This document shows, piece after piece, positions 7,595 through 15,683 of a DNA stretch of 33,097 nucleotides. The stretch is from Clostridiales bacterium. Its GTDB lineage: Bacteria > Bacillota_E > Sulfobacillia > Sulfobacillales > JAIMBI01. Under the pieces are notes generated by a model, which saw nothing but the letters and a program-made list of their open reading frames with translations, searched no databases and had not been told where the DNA came from. The position numbers and the translations under genes were made by a program. How positions within the stretch are numbered: the stretch's first letter is position 1; every line of letters starts with the position of its first letter. The stretch covers positions 1-33,097 of the forward strand of contig DAHVOH010000034.1 of NCBI GenBank assembly GCA_027318915.1, given 5' to 3'.

Positions 7595-9197
7595 CGGCGC
7601 CCCCGTCGTCATAGACCCGGTTCTGGGCGGCATAGGGCGGAGGCAGCCCGCCGTAGGCGGCGATATTGGCGCCCACGCCGGGAGACCACAGCCAGTCGCG
7701 CAGGGCCGGCGTCAGGCTGAAGCCCTGGATGTGGTTCTCGTGAGGATTGGACACCAGCCATTCGGCGGCGACATTGGACAAGCGGGCATCGGGTCCCGCC
7801 CAGAGCCCCTGGCGGACGCTCCGTTCCCAAAAGCCGGCGAGGGCCTGTCGTTCGGCCGGTGTGTAGTACAGCCACTGGTTGGACAGCAGCGGGTCCAAGG
7901 TCGTCTTCCCCGCCGAGCCCAAAATCATGGCCGCCAACAGCGCCCCTATCCCGCGCCGGCGCCACCGCGCCCGACGGGAGGATCTGTATAATCCTCTACC
8001 ATCTGGTAGACAAAATCGGCGCCACCGCGCCCGACGGGAGGATCCCACGTCCGCCAGCAGCGCCGCCAGCCCGCGCCCGGCCAGCGGCGCCGCGAACACA
8101 GCAAAGTACGTAAAGTTGCGCACCTCCAGGTTGGTGCCGGCCGCCAGGCCCGTGAAGTCCACGGGAATGGCGGCCACCACCAGCAGCGCCCACCCTCCGT
8201 ACAGGGCTCCGCTGGCCACCTCCTCCAACGTCGGCGCGCGCCGGGCCACGAGCAGCGCCCGCGCGCGGACCAGCAACGCGGCGAACGAGCCCAGGGCCAT
8301 CAGGATGCGAAAGACCGCCAGCAGGTGGAACACCAGCGGGCTTGCCCACGTGTCGGCCGCCGTCTGGTAGGGATTGCTCCGCACGCCCCGCCCCGCCGCC
8401 AAATCCCGCAAGCGCGCCAGCACCTGGCTCAGCAGGGCCAGGTCGTGTCGAGCCGGCGGATACACCCAGAGCATGACCGCCAACAGCGCCATCCAGGCCG
8501 CAGCCCCGGCCACCGCCCAGCTCAGGGCCGCGCGCCCGCGCGCGGCGCGCGGCCCGGCGGGGACCACCAGCACGGCCAGCGCCGTGCCGCTCAGCACCAT
8601 CGCAAACACGGCCGCGAAATAGTCGTTGACCACCGCGTTCAGCAGCGACAGCGCCAGGATGAGACCGAAGCCGGCCGCCAGGCGGGCGCGGCCGCCGGGC
8701 CGGCGGTAGCTGGCGATGACCAGGTGGACCGTCAGCAGCATGACGGCGAGATTCAACTTTTCGTGATTGCCCCGGAGCGCGGTGAAGGTCACTTCCGGCA
8801 CGGCCAGCAGCAGCACGGCGCTCAGAGCGGCCCATGACGGGCGTCCCAACAGTGCTGCAAAGCCCAAGTAGGCGCAGGCCAACAAGAGACCCATGCCCAC
8901 GAACGGCAGCACCACCGCATTCAGGAAGACGGGATGGAGACCGGTCACCAGGGCCAGCACGCCGAGCCACGCCGGATAGCCAAACCCGTGCACATACTCG
9001 CCGGGAAAAAAGACGGAACGGGCGCTCAGCAGACGGACCGCGTCGCGGGTAAAGCGGGCGGTGTCGTTCTCGGTCCAGAGGCCGCCGTAGCGGAGGACGA
9101 AGTAGCCCGCGTACAGCATCCCGGCCGCCATCAACCCGTGGAGCGCGGGCCCGGGGCGGGGACGGCGGGCATTTGCGGCGCCGGCCAGCCGGCTCAC
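7554..9197 (-). CDS. Polytopic GT-C (GT39/PMT-like) membrane protein with internal 60-bp repeat
   Basis: About 547 aa with roughly ten hydrophobic helices (for example LMAAGMLYAGYFVL, LLLACAYLGFAALL, LILALSLLNAVV) and a soluble tail. The first loop after helix 1 carries acidic residues (LWTENDTARFTRDA), as in GT-C enzymes that use polyprenyl-phosphate sugars, and the fold resembles GT39-type hexosyltransferases; I do not see a textbook DE or HPP motif, so enzyme function is inferred. The GTG start at 9197 overlaps the upstream stop in the four-base form GTGA, so it is coupled to the exported-protein gene. Residues about 385-414 contain SSRRARWRR twice, in a predicted cytoplasmic loop, because of an in-frame 60-bp repeat. 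Could alternatively be a polymerase-like membrane protein. Confidence 0.7.
   Translation of the reverse strand: MSRLAGAANARRPRPGPALHGLMAAGMLYAGYFVLRYGGLWTENDTARFTRDAVRLLSARSVFFPGEYVHGFGYPAWLGVLALVTGLHPVFLNAVVLPFVGMGLLLACAYLGFAALLGRPSWAALSAVLLLAVPEVTFTALRGNHEKLNLAVMLLTVHLVIASYRRPGGRARLAAGFGLILALSLLNAVVNDYFAAVFAMVLSGTALAVLVVPAGPRAARGRAALSWAVAGAAAWMALLAVMLWVYPPARHDLALLSQVLARLRDLAAGRGVRSNPYQTAADTWASPLVFHLLAVFRILMALGSFAALLVRARALLVARRAPTLEEVASGALYGGWALLVVAAIPVDFTGLAAGTNLEVRNFTYFAVFAAPLAGRGLAALLADVGSSRRARWRRFCLPDGRGLYRSSRRARWRRRGIGALLAAMILGSAGKTTLDPLLSNQWLYYTPAERQALAGFWERSVRQGLWAGPDARLSNVAAEWLVSNPHENHIQGFSLTPALRDWLWSPGVGANIAAYGGLPPPYAAQNRVYDDGGAVIYRTAPKTPFQN
7957..8044. repeat. 28-bp direct repeat pair with 32-bp AT-rich spacer (60-bp period)
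   Basis: A 28-bp sequence at 7957-7984 (starts CGGCGCCACC, ends GGGAGGATC) is repeated exactly at 8017-8044. The 32 bases between (7985-8016) are AT-rich, unlike everything around them. Two hairpins sit at this junction: GAGGAT/ATCCTC (7978-7983 with 7991-7996) and TCTACC-ATCT-GGTAGA (7995-8010). A TATAAT string is at 7987-7992. The period of 60 keeps the GT-C gene in frame and adds 20 residues. It may be a partial tandem copy of a 60-bp unit or a small inserted element; two repeats are not a CRISPR array. Confidence 0.85.
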
Positions 9198-11584
9198 GAC
9201 TCGCCGGCGTCCCGGTCGAGAAGGCCGTCGAGGTGGGGGGCCGCGGCGCGGCGCATCCACCACGGCACCGCGCCCAAAACCAGCAGGGCGAGCACGGTGC
9301 CCGCCCCGCCCAGCGGATTGCTGAGCGAAAAGACCACCGGCCAACGGTCCAGACCGGGGCGGCCGGGGACGCGCACCCATCGCTCCGTCTTGCCGTTCAG
9401 GGAGATGATGAGCCAATGCGTGTCAAGCCCGGGGGGCAGGTCCATGCGGATGGCGGTCGATCCCTCGGGGGCCATGCTGACCGCCACCGTCCGGTCATAC
9501 CGGCTCGACCCGTTGCGACTTCGCACCGATACGCGCGCCCGGGCCCCCTGCGCGCCCGCGTTGGTCACCGTGATGCGAAGATGTCCGGGAGACGCCGCCG
9601 CGCGCACGATGACCGGATCGGCGGGCTCCGCCGGTGTCAGTCTGAGGCGGGATCCGACGACCGTCAGCACGTAGGCCCCGGCCCGCCTCGGCGGGGAAAA
9701 CCCGTTGATGTCGGAGGTGCCGGTCGCCGCCGCGCCCAGGGTGAAAAAGATTTGGCCTCGTCCGTCCGCGGTGGAGAACCCGGACCAGGCGACCCCCGTC
9801 ATCTCGGCCGTGGCGCCCGGAAACCGCCCGAGCCACGCCGCCAGGTTCCAGGGCGAGGCCCCGCTCCAGTAGGGTCGGGTCACCGCCTCAAAGCGCCGCC
9901 AGCCGGCGGCGTTCTGGGGCGGGGCCACGACCAGTCGGCTCAGCTGGAGGACGGTTTGACGCACCGTCAAGCGCCCCGCCTGCCATTCCACCAAGAAAGG
10001 GGGCCAAGCCAGCAGACGCTCGGTGGTCCGGCCGTGCCAGGCGCGCGCCCGCGGTCCCTGCGCGCCGTGCTCCAGAAACCACGCATTCTGGTACAGCGAT
10101 CCACCCAGCGCGCTGGTGCGGAGATACCAGCCGGCGCCCAAATTCTCGAGGCCGCCCTGGGCGCCGAGCAGATGCAACAGCATGTCCACGGGGCTCGCGT
10201 ATAGCAGCGGACGATGAAAGTAGTCGGTGCTGTATTCCCCGCGCCAGCCGGCGGCCAGTCCCTGACCGGGATGCGGATTGCGCGCCGCCGGGGTGCCGGT
10301 GTGCGCGGGCAGATAGGGATGCGCCCAGTACCGCGGCGCCGCAGTGGACAGTCCCAACAGCCACGGCCACGCCTGGGGAATCTGGGGCGTGTATTCATAG
10401 ATCCCCTCCCCGCCCGGGTAGCCCCCCATGCTCTGGACGAAGGCCACTTCCGGCCAGCGCTGCGCCATCACCCAGCCCGGCAGCGCCGCCGGTGCGATGG
10501 CGTCCAGGCGGACGCCGTCGATGGCCGTGCGGCCCGGCTGGGGCACTCGACCGGCCACCTGAAGGCTGTATGACCACCGGTTGGGATGGGCGGCCGCCCA
10601 GGAGTAGCGAAACGACGAGCGGGTCATGTCCGAACCGGCCAGAGGCCCGTGGGGGTCGCCGCGCGGGAAGCTCTCGGACCGGATGACCAGTTGGGCGTAT
10701 CGGTCCCGGGGGACGAAGTTGTAGTAGGCGAACGGCGACTCGAAGTCCACGCGGGGCGGCGCCGCGATGGAGTTGATGCGGTAGTTGCCGGCGTTCTCGA
10801 ATCCCACCCACGGAAACAGCAGCAGTTGTTGGGCGTCCACGTTGAAGTACAGGGGATCGTAGTTCTGGACAAACCAGTCCACCTTCCCCGCCCCGATGCC
10901 GAGGTAGGGAAAGTCGGGCATGACGGGAGGAACCTCCCGGAAGGGCGGCGCCCCGGCCATGCGCTCCGTGGCCGCAAAGCGTATGTAGCCCCACCCGGGA
11001 TGGGGATCGTGCAGCAGCCGCTCGGTTTCCCCCTGGGGAATGCCGCCTTGCCCCCGGATCTGAATGCGGACGTTGGGATGCCCGTTCGGATTGGTCTTGG
11101 CGGGCCCCAGTTCGGACAGTCCGTCCACCAGCATGGTCAGGTCGTAATTGGCGATCCCGCCCGCTGTCCAGGAGCCGGCCTCGGTGGTGAGGGTGACGTA
11201 GGGGGCGCCGTGCTCCGACAGAATGGTCACGCCGGTCCCCCGGCGGTGATATCGCACCCGGCGGCGTCCCAGCGCATTGACGAAGAAACGCGCCTCACGC
11301 CGTCCACGGGGCAGGGCCGAAAACGCCACCACCAGCCGGACATTGCCGGGCTCCCCGAAGGCAAAGAGGTAGGTGTCGTCGCTCACGTTGCCCTGCGTCC
11401 ACCACGCCGCCCCGAGCCGCGGACGCAAGGCGGGTCCCAGGATGGTCACGTACACCGGCTCCCCCCAATATTCCCGGAACGTGAGGGGTCCGGCCGCGTC
11501 GGCCGGCCGGGACGCGCCCGTCACCAAGGCCGCCGTCAGCGCGGCCAGCGCCAGCATGTTCACGGTGCGGCGATGCGCGCTCAT
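9194..11584 (-). CDS. Large exported, C-terminally anchored protein of unknown family
   Basis: I do not recognise a family. From the ATG at 11584 the product is about 796 aa: a signal peptide (MSAHRRTVNMLALAALTAAL, followed by an AxA-like site near ADAAG), about 720 mostly beta-rich and aromatic residues, then one membrane helix in the last 40 residues (GTVLALLVLGAVPWW) followed by MRRAAA, so the bulk lies outside the cell. Repeated themes are Trp/Tyr-rich stretches (FREYWGEPVYVTILGPAL, WSYSLQVAGRV) and a late Ig-like strand pattern (LRITVTNAGAQGARARVSV). Many Asn, Pro and Gly residues suggest a carbohydrate-facing surface protein, but this is inference. A longer start at 11692 overlaps the previous gene and would hide the signal peptide. 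The last four bases overlap the GT-C gene. Confidence 0.75.
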   Translation of the reverse strand: MSAHRRTVNMLALAALTAALVTGASRPADAAGPLTFREYWGEPVYVTILGPALRPRLGAAWWTQGNVSDDTYLFAFGEPGNVRLVVAFSALPRGRREARFFVNALGRRRVRYHRRGTGVTILSEHGAPYVTLTTEAGSWTAGGIANYDLTMLVDGLSELGPAKTNPNGHPNVRIQIRGQGGIPQGETERLLHDPHPGWGYIRFAATERMAGAPPFREVPPVMPDFPYLGIGAGKVDWFVQNYDPLYFNVDAQQLLLFPWVGFENAGNYRINSIAAPPRVDFESPFAYYNFVPRDRYAQLVIRSESFPRGDPHGPLAGSDMTRSSFRYSWAAAHPNRWSYSLQVAGRVPQPGRTAIDGVRLDAIAPAALPGWVMAQRWPEVAFVQSMGGYPGGEGIYEYTPQIPQAWPWLLGLSTAAPRYWAHPYLPAHTGTPAARNPHPGQGLAAGWRGEYSTDYFHRPLLYASPVDMLLHLLGAQGGLENLGAGWYLRTSALGGSLYQNAWFLEHGAQGPRARAWHGRTTERLLAWPPFLVEWQAGRLTVRQTVLQLSRLVVAPPQNAAGWRRFEAVTRPYWSGASPWNLAAWLGRFPGATAEMTGVAWSGFSTADGRGQIFFTLGAAATGTSDINGFSPPRRAGAYVLTVVGSRLRLTPAEPADPVIVRAAASPGHLRITVTNAGAQGARARVSVRSRNGSSRYDRTVAVSMAPEGSTAIRMDLPPGLDTHWLIISLNGKTERWVRVPGRPGLDRWPVVFSLSNPLGGAGTVLALLVLGAVPWWMRRAAAPHLDGLLDRDAGES

Positions 11585-11675
11585 CGGGGCGGACACCCCC
11601 ACCGGGGGGCGAACGGGGGTGGGGGCGGCCGGTGCCCCGGCGCATCGCTCCGGCGGCGCCCAGGCTCGCGGTTCA

Positions 11676-12746
11676 CTAGGTCCACCCGTCATAGCCGGCC
11701 AGCATCTGGCGAAAGGCCAGCACCCCGGCCAGCAGGTCGGCGGCGATGTGCGCCAGCACGGTCCCGGGCGTCGCGGCGATGCGCGCTTGGCGACTGTAGT
11801 GCACGCGGTTCAGCCCGGCGTGCGCCACCAGCAGCGGCGGCACCAGGAGCAGGGGGGGAAACCAGAGACCCGCGACGAGGAGACACACCAGCCCGAAAGG
11901 CAGCGCGACCGTGCGCCCCCCTGCGGCCGCGTCGCGCCACTGCCGGTAGCAGAGTCCCCACACGATGACATTGCGCAGCCACCGCGCCTGTTTGCGCACA
12001 TACTCAGGGCGGCTCTCGGGATACCGGGTCGGCATCGCACAGGGCATCTCCACCAAGCGACGGCCGTGCCGGACCAGCTCCCGGGCCAGAACGTAGTCGG
12101 TGCCCGACGGCGCCGGCGTGGAAAACCCGCCGGATGCTTCCACGGCGTCACGATGCAACGCGATCGCGCGGCCGTCCAAACCGCGCACCGGCCGCGGCGC
12201 ACCCGGCCAGCCGGCCTGGCGAACGGCCCACTGCATCCGCACCAGCGGCACGTGCCGCTGCTCCGGCAACGGAGAGACCACGCCGGTGGCGACCTCGCGC
12301 GGATGGGCGGCCACATGGGCCAGCAGCGGCAGCACCGAGGCGTTGTCGGGCCGGCAGTCGATGTCGGTGAGAAAGACCAGCGGGGCCGGCACGCGTCGCC
12401 AGCCCTTGCGGAGGGCGGCCTGCTTGCCCTCCCCCGGCCGCTGCCGCAGCACCGCGATGTCCGGGGCGACAAAGCGGCGGGCCTCTTCGTAGCTGCCGTC
12501 GTCCCCGCCGGCCACCAGCACCAACGTCCGGCCCGGAAGATCCAGGGCTCGGAAGCAGCGCACAAACGGAGCGATGTCCGAAGCCCCGTTCCACACCGGC
12601 ACCAGAAAGACCACCGCCGGCAAGGCCCCGAGCCCGGACGCCGCTGGCATCTCGCGGCGCGGACCGACGGACGTCCGCCGGGGCCGCAGCAGACGCCCGC
12701 CGTGATAGGCCAGCCAAATGAGTGCCAACACCGCCACCACCGCCAT
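11676..12746 (-). CDS. Membrane-anchored glycosyltransferase family 2
   Basis: About 356 aa. It begins with a helix (MAVVAVLALIWLAYHGGRLL), then the GT2 domain: PAVVFLVPVWNGASDI, LVLVAGGDDGSYEEA, RQRPGEGKQAALRKGW, and the DxD-type metal site in VFLTDIDCRPDNASV. A GLDGRAIALHR segment and an ARWLRN stretch resemble the QxxRW-like region of processive or cellulose-synthase-like GT2 enzymes, here less strict. Two or three helices follow near the C-terminus (LPFGLVCLLVAGLWFPPLLLVPPLLVA). Such enzymes add sugars at the inner face of the membrane, sometimes processively. The ATG at 12746 follows GGGAGG; an upstream extension to 12821 is possible but would precede the membrane helix with Arg/Gly-rich sequence. 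Confidence 0.85.
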   Translation of the reverse strand: MAVVAVLALIWLAYHGGRLLRPRRTSVGPRREMPAASGLGALPAVVFLVPVWNGASDIAPFVRCFRALDLPGRTLVLVAGGDDGSYEEARRFVAPDIAVLRQRPGEGKQAALRKGWRRVPAPLVFLTDIDCRPDNASVLPLLAHVAAHPREVATGVVSPLPEQRHVPLVRMQWAVRQAGWPGAPRPVRGLDGRAIALHRDAVEASGGFSTPAPSGTDYVLARELVRHGRRLVEMPCAMPTRYPESRPEYVRKQARWLRNVIVWGLCYRQWRDAAAGGRTVALPFGLVCLLVAGLWFPPLLLVPPLLVAHAGLNRVHYSRQARIAATPGTVLAHIAADLLAGVLAFRQMLAGYDGWT

Positions 12747-12905
12747 GGGCCCGCCTCCCTCCCCCGCCGTCTCCCCACGGATTCGCCGCCCGACGGCTCT
12801 GCCGTTCCGGCCTGAAGACATCTTTGATCATCGCCGGCCGGGGGTCGCCGAAGCGGCGCCGCCTTCCGGATCCGCGGCGCGTACCCTCCGCAGCGGGCGG
12901 CGCGG
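12747..12905. other. 159-bp intergenic spacer within the minus-strand operon
   Basis: The widest gap inside the run between the response regulator and the GT-C gene. It contains a GCGGCGCCGC palindrome and a small CGCCG-CTT-CGGCG hairpin but no clear T-tract terminator or promoter, and no plausible small ORF. It may reset translation or contain a weak internal promoter; nothing decisive is visible. Confidence 0.4.
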
Positions 12906-14072
12906 TCAGGATCGCGCCGCCACGTCCTGGACCACGGCCGCGTAGGCGCTCGCGGTGCGCTCCCACGTGAAGCCGCGGGCGTACCGGCGCCGACGCTCGC
13001 GCTCCGCCGCGTCCGGCGGGGCGGCCAGCGCGGCCGCCACCGCCCGGGCAAACGCGTCCCGCGTGGGCGTCGAGAGGACGGCATAGCCGCCCAGCAGCTC
13101 GGGGAAGGCGCCGCAGTTCGTGGCGACGACAAAAGCGCCGCAGGCCATGGCCTCCAGCGGCGGAAGCCCGAAGCCCTCATAGAGACTGGCCGACAGGAAC
13201 ACGTCGGCTGCTCCGTAGACATCGGCCAGGAGCGGGTCGGAACACGCGTCGACAAACACCACGTCGCGGCCGGCCACGAGGCCCCGCTGCCGCATGTGGG
13301 TCAGGGTGGCGGTTCGGGCCGCCCGCGAGCGCGCCGATCCTGCCTTAATCAGCGTGACCGCCGGCCAGCGCCGTCTGAGCGCCACCATCGTGTCCAGCAG
13401 CAGGGCCATGTTCTTCCGCGGCGCCTCGTCCCCCGCGTAGGCGAGCCAGGGCCATCGTCCGCCGAGCCCCGGAACGCGCTCCGCCACCCGGGCCCGAGCA
13501 TCGGCTGGTCCGGAACGATAGGTCCGAAAGATCTCACTCACACCGAGCGGCACCACGACCAGCTGCTCCGGGGCCACCGTTGGCACCAGCGCCAGGAGCC
13601 GCGCCCGGGTGAACCGGGAGTCCACGATGATTTTGGTCGCATGGCCCAGATGCAGGAAGCTTTGGCGGATCCAGCGCACCCGCAGCGGTCCGAGGCTCCG
13701 GCGGTCCTCCGCGCAGTCGAGGGCGCCCACATCGTGGACCAACACCACGACCGGAATGCGCGGGCGGCGCGCGTTGAGGACCGCGGCGCCAAAGGAGCGC
13801 GGCATCCACAGCACTTGGGCCCCCTCGGGAATGTCGAGCGCCCACGGCCACCACCCCACGGCCGGAATCCGCACCATGCGCCACCGCGCCTCCATCCACT
13901 CTGCGCCCCGCCAGCGGGCGCATACTTCTTCGGCGACGCGGCCCATGCCCCCGTGGCGGCCGCCATCGGGCCCCCACGAGGTCCGAGCCACCCGGAGCGC
14001 GGGCAGGGACGCCCCGCCGCGTCCGCAATCCGCCTCCGCTCGCCCGTCCCGATCCGACTCGTCCACGCACAT
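12906..14072 (-). CDS. Glycosyltransferase family 4 (GT-B)
   Basis: A 388-aa GT4 enzyme. The N-terminal domain has the Gly-rich acceptor loop GGRHGGMGRVAEEV, then VVVLVHDVGALD, KIIVDSRFTRARLLAL and VVVPLGVSEIF. The C-terminal domain has YAGDEAPRKNMALLLDTM and the EX7E motif at E299/E307 (YEGFGLPPLEAMACGAFVVAT). The ATG at 14072 has GAGGAAGG at suitable spacing and lies 23 bases after the flippase stop, so both are in one operon. The frame stays open far upstream but there runs antiparallel in phase to the flippase gene and is not coding. About 159 bases separate its end from the next gene. Confidence 0.9.
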   Translation of the reverse strand: MCVDESDRDGRAEADCGRGGASLPALRVARTSWGPDGGRHGGMGRVAEEVCARWRGAEWMEARWRMVRIPAVGWWPWALDIPEGAQVLWMPRSFGAAVLNARRPRIPVVVLVHDVGALDCAEDRRSLGPLRVRWIRQSFLHLGHATKIIVDSRFTRARLLALVPTVAPEQLVVVPLGVSEIFRTYRSGPADARARVAERVPGLGGRWPWLAYAGDEAPRKNMALLLDTMVALRRRWPAVTLIKAGSARSRAARTATLTHMRQRGLVAGRDVVFVDACSDPLLADVYGAADVFLSASLYEGFGLPPLEAMACGAFVVATNCGAFPELLGGYAVLSTPTRDAFARAVAAALAAPPDAAERERRRRYARGFTWERTASAYAAVVQDVAARS

Positions 14073-14095
14073 CTCCGCCTTCCTCGACGGTCCGC

Positions 14096-15628
14096 CTAGC
14101 GGCGACGCGGAACCAGGGGCCCGAGCCACGTCCGCCGCAGAACGGCCAGGAGCGCCAGGTATTCGCCACCCCGGGCCGCCCCCTGCACCCAGGCGCCCGC
14201 GTGGGCCGTGAGCGGCACGGCCGACAGCATCGTGCCCAGCCAGGCGGCTCCGACGGCGAGACCGCTCGCCGCCACGGCCCGTCCGTCCGGGCGCCAGGCG
14301 ACGGCCGGCGATGTCTGGCGCACAATCAGCGCCAGGTAGGCGAGGTAGCCCAGCGCGCTGGCCCAGGCCGAGCCCTGATATCCCCAGCGCGGCACCAGGA
14401 CGAGATTGAGCAGCAGGTTGAAGACGCCGGCCAGGACGGCGTCCAGGGCCAGAATCCATGTGCGTTCTTCCAGTTTGAGCGGGGCGTGGATCAGCCGTCC
14501 GGCCCCCCAGAGCAGGCTGCCGATCAAGATCGGGGTCATCACCGACACGCCGCGGAGGAATCGCCCTCCGAGGAGCAGGTGCGCCACCGGCAGCGCCGTC
14601 AGTTCCGTCAATCCGACCAGCGCCAAGCCCATGGCGACATACTGGTTCGTGATCCCGGTCAGCACGCGTCCCACCCCGGAGGCGCCGGCCGCGGCCCAGC
14701 TCTTCAGCAGGATGGGCCACGACGCCGTGATCATCGGCCCGGTCACCAAGCCGACCGCCTGGCTCGCCAGGCTGTAGCTCACGCTGTACAGCGCCACCGC
14801 GCCCGGACCCCGGAACGCTCCGATGATGTAGCGGTCGCCCAAGCCCAAGAGGGAGCCGGCGAACGCCCACACCACCAGCGGCGTCCCGTAGCGCAGAAAG
14901 CGGACGAGGACGGGCCGGAGAGACCGCGTCGCCGCCAGAGCCGCGCCGATCCGAGCCGGTTTGGCCCACCGCCAGAGATACGGCAGCATCACGAATCGAC
15001 CCGCCGCGGGACCCCAAACCAGCCAGGCCACCTGGTGGCCCCCCACGGCCAAGAGCGCCAACGTCACCGCCAAGGAGGCCAGGGCGGCGCCGACGGTCAC
15101 GGCCACAAAAGCCCGCACCTCAAACGCCGAGGACAAAATCGGCAGCAAGAGAGTCATCACGCTGGTGGCGACAAGCCCCACGCCGGCTCCGCCAATCAGC
15201 CACAGCAGAACGGGCGTGGCCTCGCCCGCCAGCGCCAGCACCGCGCCCGCCAGCACCGTCAGAATCACGCCGCCCAAGACGGTCGCGCCGACCAGCCAGG
15301 CGGTCGCCAGGCGGAAGACCTCGCCCTCTCCGTTCTCATAGAAGTCGCGGAAGTAACGCCCGGTGGCGTTGCCGCTCAGCTGCCCCAGAACGGTGGCCGC
15401 CGGGGCCGACGCCGCCGTCACCAAGGCGTACACGCCATATTGCGCCGGCGTGAACCAGCGGGTGAACAGGGCGACCCCGGCCACGGTGACCAGGGCCGGG
15501 ATGACGACCGCCACACCGTAGCGCGCGCTGTCCGCGGCAAAGCGCGTCGCCGTCGGATCCCCCCCGCCCCGCGGTGATTCGGCCCATCGCCCGCCCGGAG
15601 CGACCTCTTGACGGGTTTCCGAGTTCAT
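14096..15628 (-). CDS. Wzx-like polysaccharide flippase (MOP superfamily)
   Basis: A 510-aa polytopic protein with about twelve to fourteen hydrophobic helices, the usual length and plan of MOP-superfamily oligosaccharide-lipid flippases. Visible features are the first helix after TRFAADSARYGVAVVIPALV, LFTRWFTPAQYGVYALVTAA (typical of 'R.l.p..yG.y.l...'), YRYLWRW-type turns, the mid-protein LLGLGDRYIIGAFRGPGAVALYSVSY that matches the second conserved repeat, and LEERTWILALDAVLAGVFNLLLNLVLVP near the end. It should move a lipid-linked glycan across the cytoplasmic membrane. The ATG at 15628 lacks a clear ribosome binding site at normal spacing. It sits between GT4 and toroid genes in the operon, as is usual for repeat-unit export. 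Confidence 0.88.
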   Translation of the reverse strand: MNSETRQEVAPGGRWAESPRGGGDPTATRFAADSARYGVAVVIPALVTVAGVALFTRWFTPAQYGVYALVTAASAPAATVLGQLSGNATGRYFRDFYENGEGEVFRLATAWLVGATVLGGVILTVLAGAVLALAGEATPVLLWLIGGAGVGLVATSVMTLLLPILSSAFEVRAFVAVTVGAALASLAVTLALLAVGGHQVAWLVWGPAAGRFVMLPYLWRWAKPARIGAALAATRSLRPVLVRFLRYGTPLVVWAFAGSLLGLGDRYIIGAFRGPGAVALYSVSYSLASQAVGLVTGPMITASWPILLKSWAAAGASGVGRVLTGITNQYVAMGLALVGLTELTALPVAHLLLGGRFLRGVSVMTPILIGSLLWGAGRLIHAPLKLEERTWILALDAVLAGVFNLLLNLVLVPRWGYQGSAWASALGYLAYLALIVRQTSPAVAWRPDGRAVAASGLAVGAAWLGTMLSAVPLTAHAGAWVQGAARGGEYLALLAVLRRTWLGPLVPRRR

Positions 15629-15683
15629 AGGGCACGGCCGGCGCCGGAACGCCCTCCCCTCGGACCCGACGCGTGCCGACGCC

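Noticed and set aside
7987..7992. TATAAT promoter inside the GT-C gene
   Set aside because: No -35 element at proper spacing in the GC-rich repeat; most likely a by-product of the AT-rich spacer.
7957..8044. Minimal CRISPR array (28-bp repeats, 32-bp spacer)
   Set aside because: Only two repeats, inside an open and plausible coding frame, with repeat composition like the surrounding gene and no cas gene in the window.
9198..9416. N-terminal extension of the GT-C gene
   Set aside because: The residues are a low-complexity shadow of the exported-protein gene, and the GTG at 9197 forms a standard four-base overlap.
14073..15017. A GT4 protein of about 700 aa made by extending the frame upstream of 14072
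   Set aside because: The extension is out-of-frame sequence of the flippase gene on the same strand; it is Gly/Arg-rich, with no domain, and a good ATG with a ribosome binding site exists at 14072.
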